From: Zygotorulaspora mrakii
Lineage: Eukaryota > Ascomycota > Saccharomycetes > Saccharomycetales > Saccharomycetaceae
NCBI RefSeq assembly: GCF_013402915.1
Contig: NC_050724.1
Location: forward strand, 620,001-684,000
DNA length: 64,000 nt
Direction: 5' to 3'
The translations under genes and the position numbers were made by a program. The stretch's first letter is position 1, and each line of letters starts with the position of its first letter. Positions 61,974 to 64,000 of the stretch are shown one piece after another. The notes beneath the pieces are model-generated. The model was not told the origin of the DNA. It saw only the letters and a program-made list of their open reading frames with translations, and searched no databases.

Positions 61974-62948
61974 TCATTTCTCTTCTTCCTTATCGTTTTC
62001 CTCAACGGCATCGACAGGCTTGTTAGAAGTTTCCGATTGATGCTCAAGGCCTGAAACAAAATCTTCCAATACTTTTGAAGAGGCGCTGTGGTAGGCTAAT
62101 TGGGCGCTTGCTAAATCTTGAATTTCTTTGGAAAAATTAGATTGCGAAATAACTTCCTGCATAACAACCGTTGCATCTTCAGTAGCCTGTGCAAATTGAT
62201 CCTCCAAAGTCTCCATTTGCACCCTTAAGGAAGCTTCTTTTTCTGGCTTTGCCTGGGACAAATTGGTTCTTGCAACATCATATTGTATTCTCTTGTACTC
62301 AACATCTTTACGTACCTTTTGCACTCTCTTCAAATCGTTTTCTAAACTTTCCCTTAAGCACTTGTTGAACTTGGTCTGAATTAAAGTGTCCTGTTGCAAC
62401 CTTGCCTGAGCAATTTTAGCTTGGACGTCACTGTACTTTAGAAGAACGGATCCCAATTGAGCATCGGTGTGATCACCAATTTGATTCAAGTACTCGCTCG
62501 AAATAAGAGAAACTTTGCTCAGAGCGTAGTTCAAGGTCCTTGGATCTTTCAAAGGTCCTGGAGTGATTAGAATATTCTGAGCTTCACTAGCGGATGAAGC
62601 ATGCGATAGCTCTTTGACCTTAGAGGTAACAATCTTGGAAAAATCATTTATAGATTCAGTAACGTATTTTGGATAATCGTATGACTCGTTTTCATAAACG
62701 CTGGTGATGTGCAAGAAATGCTCATAGATCAATTTGATAGTATCGACCTTACGTTCTAGCTCCAAATATTCTTGTGGCAGTTGAGAAATGTCAGTTACTT
62801 GTCCGAGTTTCTCTTGGACGAAACGTTGAGTGGATTGTGCCAAAGATGGAATGTCACCCGAGATCTCCTGTGTCTTTTGGGACACAACGGTGGAGAGTTC
62901 TTGAAATCTTTTGTTCAAAGAATCAGTGAAATTGTTGAATGTAGACAT
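61974..62948 (-). CDS. GVP36: BAR-domain Golgi protein Gvp36
   Basis: 324 aa (S. cerevisiae Gvp36 326, YIL041W). A peripheral BAR-domain protein of Golgi vesicles that acts in endocytosis and membrane traffic. Helical through most of its length (about 30-300), starting MSTFNNFTDSLNKRFQELST; family blocks ITPGPLKDPRTLNYALSKVSL, LGSVLLKYSDVQAKIAQARLQ and FNKCLRESLENDLKRVQKVRK. The end is acidic and disordered. Divergent from PKP1, as in YIL041W/YIL042C. Confidence 0.97.
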   Translation of the reverse strand: MSTFNNFTDSLNKRFQELSTVVSQKTQEISGDIPSLAQSTQRFVQEKLGQVTDISQLPQEYLELERKVDTIKLIYEHFLHITSVYENESYDYPKYVTESINDFSKIVTSKVKELSHASSASEAQNILITPGPLKDPRTLNYALSKVSLISSEYLNQIGDHTDAQLGSVLLKYSDVQAKIAQARLQQDTLIQTKFNKCLRESLENDLKRVQKVRKDVEYKRIQYDVARTNLSQAKPEKEASLRVQMETLEDQFAQATEDATVVMQEVISQSNFSKEIQDLASAQLAYHSASSKVLEDFVSGLEHQSETSNKPVDAVEENDKEEEK

Positions 62949-63512
62949 AGTATGAAGGGACCTTAACCTTAAAGAAGCCTAGTTGATTGATTAATATCCT
63001 TTCAAATGATACTTGAAAGCTCTTTGAAATGTGGATTCTCTTTTCACCCTTTCAAGTGTGTCGCGAATTTTTCCTTTAGATATCAAAACATTGAAGAACT
63101 GAATGCGATAAAAACGGCTCCATTGTCGTAAAGTGATTTATGAGTAGAAGATGCCACATAAGATGAAATAGCATAATAACTAGCAATAGGCACTCGAATT
63201 AGATAAAGATCTCACAGCAGTTTTCAAGAGTAGTAAGTCACGTGAATTCTATAGAATTGAGTTTCATTTTGTTCACTCAGCACTATCTAAGAAATGCCAG
63301 GTGATTGCTCATCTTGGTAATCACCGCTGCCTGATATCAACATATATATCTTGTTTTGACAGCTTTTGTCTTTCAACGTAATGAACTTGGCAGATTCTTT
63401 GAAAAAGGCAACGAGGCATACTCTTACAATGAGTGAAAATTTGAGTTGTCAAGAGGTGATTGCGATCATTCATTAACTCTTTTGGGAGCACAAAGAGACT
63501 TTTAGGTGCGCT
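62949..63512. promoter_or_regulatory. Divergent GVP36/PKP1 promoter region with possible uORF
   Basis: 564 bp. CACGTG at 63239-63244 inside GTCACGTGAATTC; a TATATAT stretch near 63342. A 31-codon reading frame (63381-63476, MNLADSLKKATRH...) ends 36 bp before the PKP1 ATG and may be an upstream ORF in its leader. Confidence 0.45.
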
Positions 63513-64000
63513 ATGTACCGTTGTTTCACTTCCACTGGTAGGGGAAAGATAGGGGGACGTGTTTTACCGTTACATACTCGTTTATTCTATCAATTAAATA
63601 AGAAGTGCTTAAAGGAAACAGCTTTACAGCGACAAAGGTGTGCTAGGTTCCGTTCAAGCTCAAATACTACATCAAATAACAATAATAAGGCCGATGATGA
63701 ACTTATTGCGATGGCATTTGAGAAACATTACAAGATAAGGTCAAACATTGAGCTGCTAATTCAAGATTATGCTAGAAAACCGATACAACCTGTGACATTT
63801 GATTTCCTCACAAAATACAGACCACCCCTCAAGGATACAGAAATGTATATGCTTAGTATAAAGACAATCAATCTGCTCTTATCTTATACATGTCGGCAGT
63901 TGGATGCAATCCAAGCATTACCGTATATTGTGGTTCTAAACCCAAATATCGAAATAAGCAACTCATTGTATTTAAGGACGCTAGAAACGCTACTTTCAAT
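63513..64000 (+). CDS. PKP1: Mitochondrial pyruvate dehydrogenase kinase Pkp1, 5' part
   Basis: 162 complete codons, cut by the right edge (partial at 3'). It starts MYRCFTSTGRGKIGGRVL, an Arg-rich presequence for mitochondrial import, then FEKHYKIRSNIELLIQDYARKP and TFDFLTKYRPPL, matching the N-terminal helical bundle of Pkp1 (YIL042C). Pkp1 phosphorylates and inhibits pyruvate dehydrogenase. The ATP-binding domain lies beyond the window. Order GVP36-PKP1 is conserved. Confidence 0.9.
   Translation, partial: MYRCFTSTGRGKIGGRVLPLHTRLFYQLNKKCLKETALQRQRCARFRSSSNTTSNNNNKADDELIAMAFEKHYKIRSNIELLIQDYARKPIQPVTFDFLTKYRPPLKDTEMYMLSIKTINLLLSYTCRQLDAIQALPYIVVLNPNIEISNSLYLRTLETLLS

Overview
The window is a piece of nuclear chromosome from a budding yeast of the family Saccharomycetaceae that branched before the whole-genome duplication (WGD). 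Nearly every gene has a recognisable Saccharomyces cerevisiae relative. Their order is the unduplicated ancestral order: genes now split between S. cerevisiae chromosome IX-left (YIL018-YIL042) and its sister regions on chromosomes VI-right (YFR031-YFR038) and V-right (YER044-YER049) are interleaved on one chromosome here. I lean to the Zygosaccharomyces/Torulaspora/Zygotorulaspora group but cannot name a species. The DNA is AT-rich and gene-dense, with TACTAAC branch points, yeast-type tRNA genes and copia-type solo LTRs.

Layout. 0-6 kb: RRT5, RPL29, QCR6 and PHO4, all on the minus strand, after what looks like the promoter of an RPL2 gene off the left edge. 6-12 kb: FAF1, HIS6, RPB3, a small conserved gene of unknown function, and TIM44. 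12-30 kb: ULP2, SSM4/DOA10, tRNA-Lys(CUU), CDC26, EMC5, IRR1/SCC3, a YIL024C-like gene, YKE4 and RSC8. Compared with this order, the YIL023-YIL031 part is inverted in S. cerevisiae. 30-48 kb: IRC5, BCY1, ERG28, CAP2, CKA1, MEI4, CST6, SPO73, PRM2 and NOT3. 47.6-56 kb: a xanthine dioxygenase gene that S. cerevisiae lacks, then SAP1, TED1, CAJ1 and APQ12. 56-58 kb: two solo LTRs upstream of tRNA-Gln(UUG). 58-64 kb: HBN1, ISD11, TPA1, GVP36 and the 5' part of PKP1.

Three genes carry spliceosomal introns: QCR6 (87 nt, coding), MEI4 (58 nt, coding) and RPL29 (about 302 nt, in the 5' leader). All three have a perfect TACTAAC. Several start codons are set downstream of the longest open frame because of TATA position, family alignment, or because the longest frame begins at GTG or TTG.

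Most genes are housekeeping: ribosome biogenesis, transcription, ubiquitin/SUMO, cohesion, ER membrane biology, mitochondria and PKA/CK2 signalling. The best accessory finding is the xanthine dioxygenase gene. Its promoter has a perfect TCGG-N6-CCGA palindrome, the kind of site bound by the fungal purine activator UaY and by Ppr1, together with three GATAAG boxes. This suggests a purine-induced, nitrogen-repressed scavenging gene. Other points of note are a GC-rich island with a telomere-like G-rich tract next to FAF1, a small hexapeptide-repeat reading frame in the ERG28/CAP2 promoter, tandem pheromone-response elements at PRM2, and the LTR/tRNA-Gln cluster beside a relocated HBN1.
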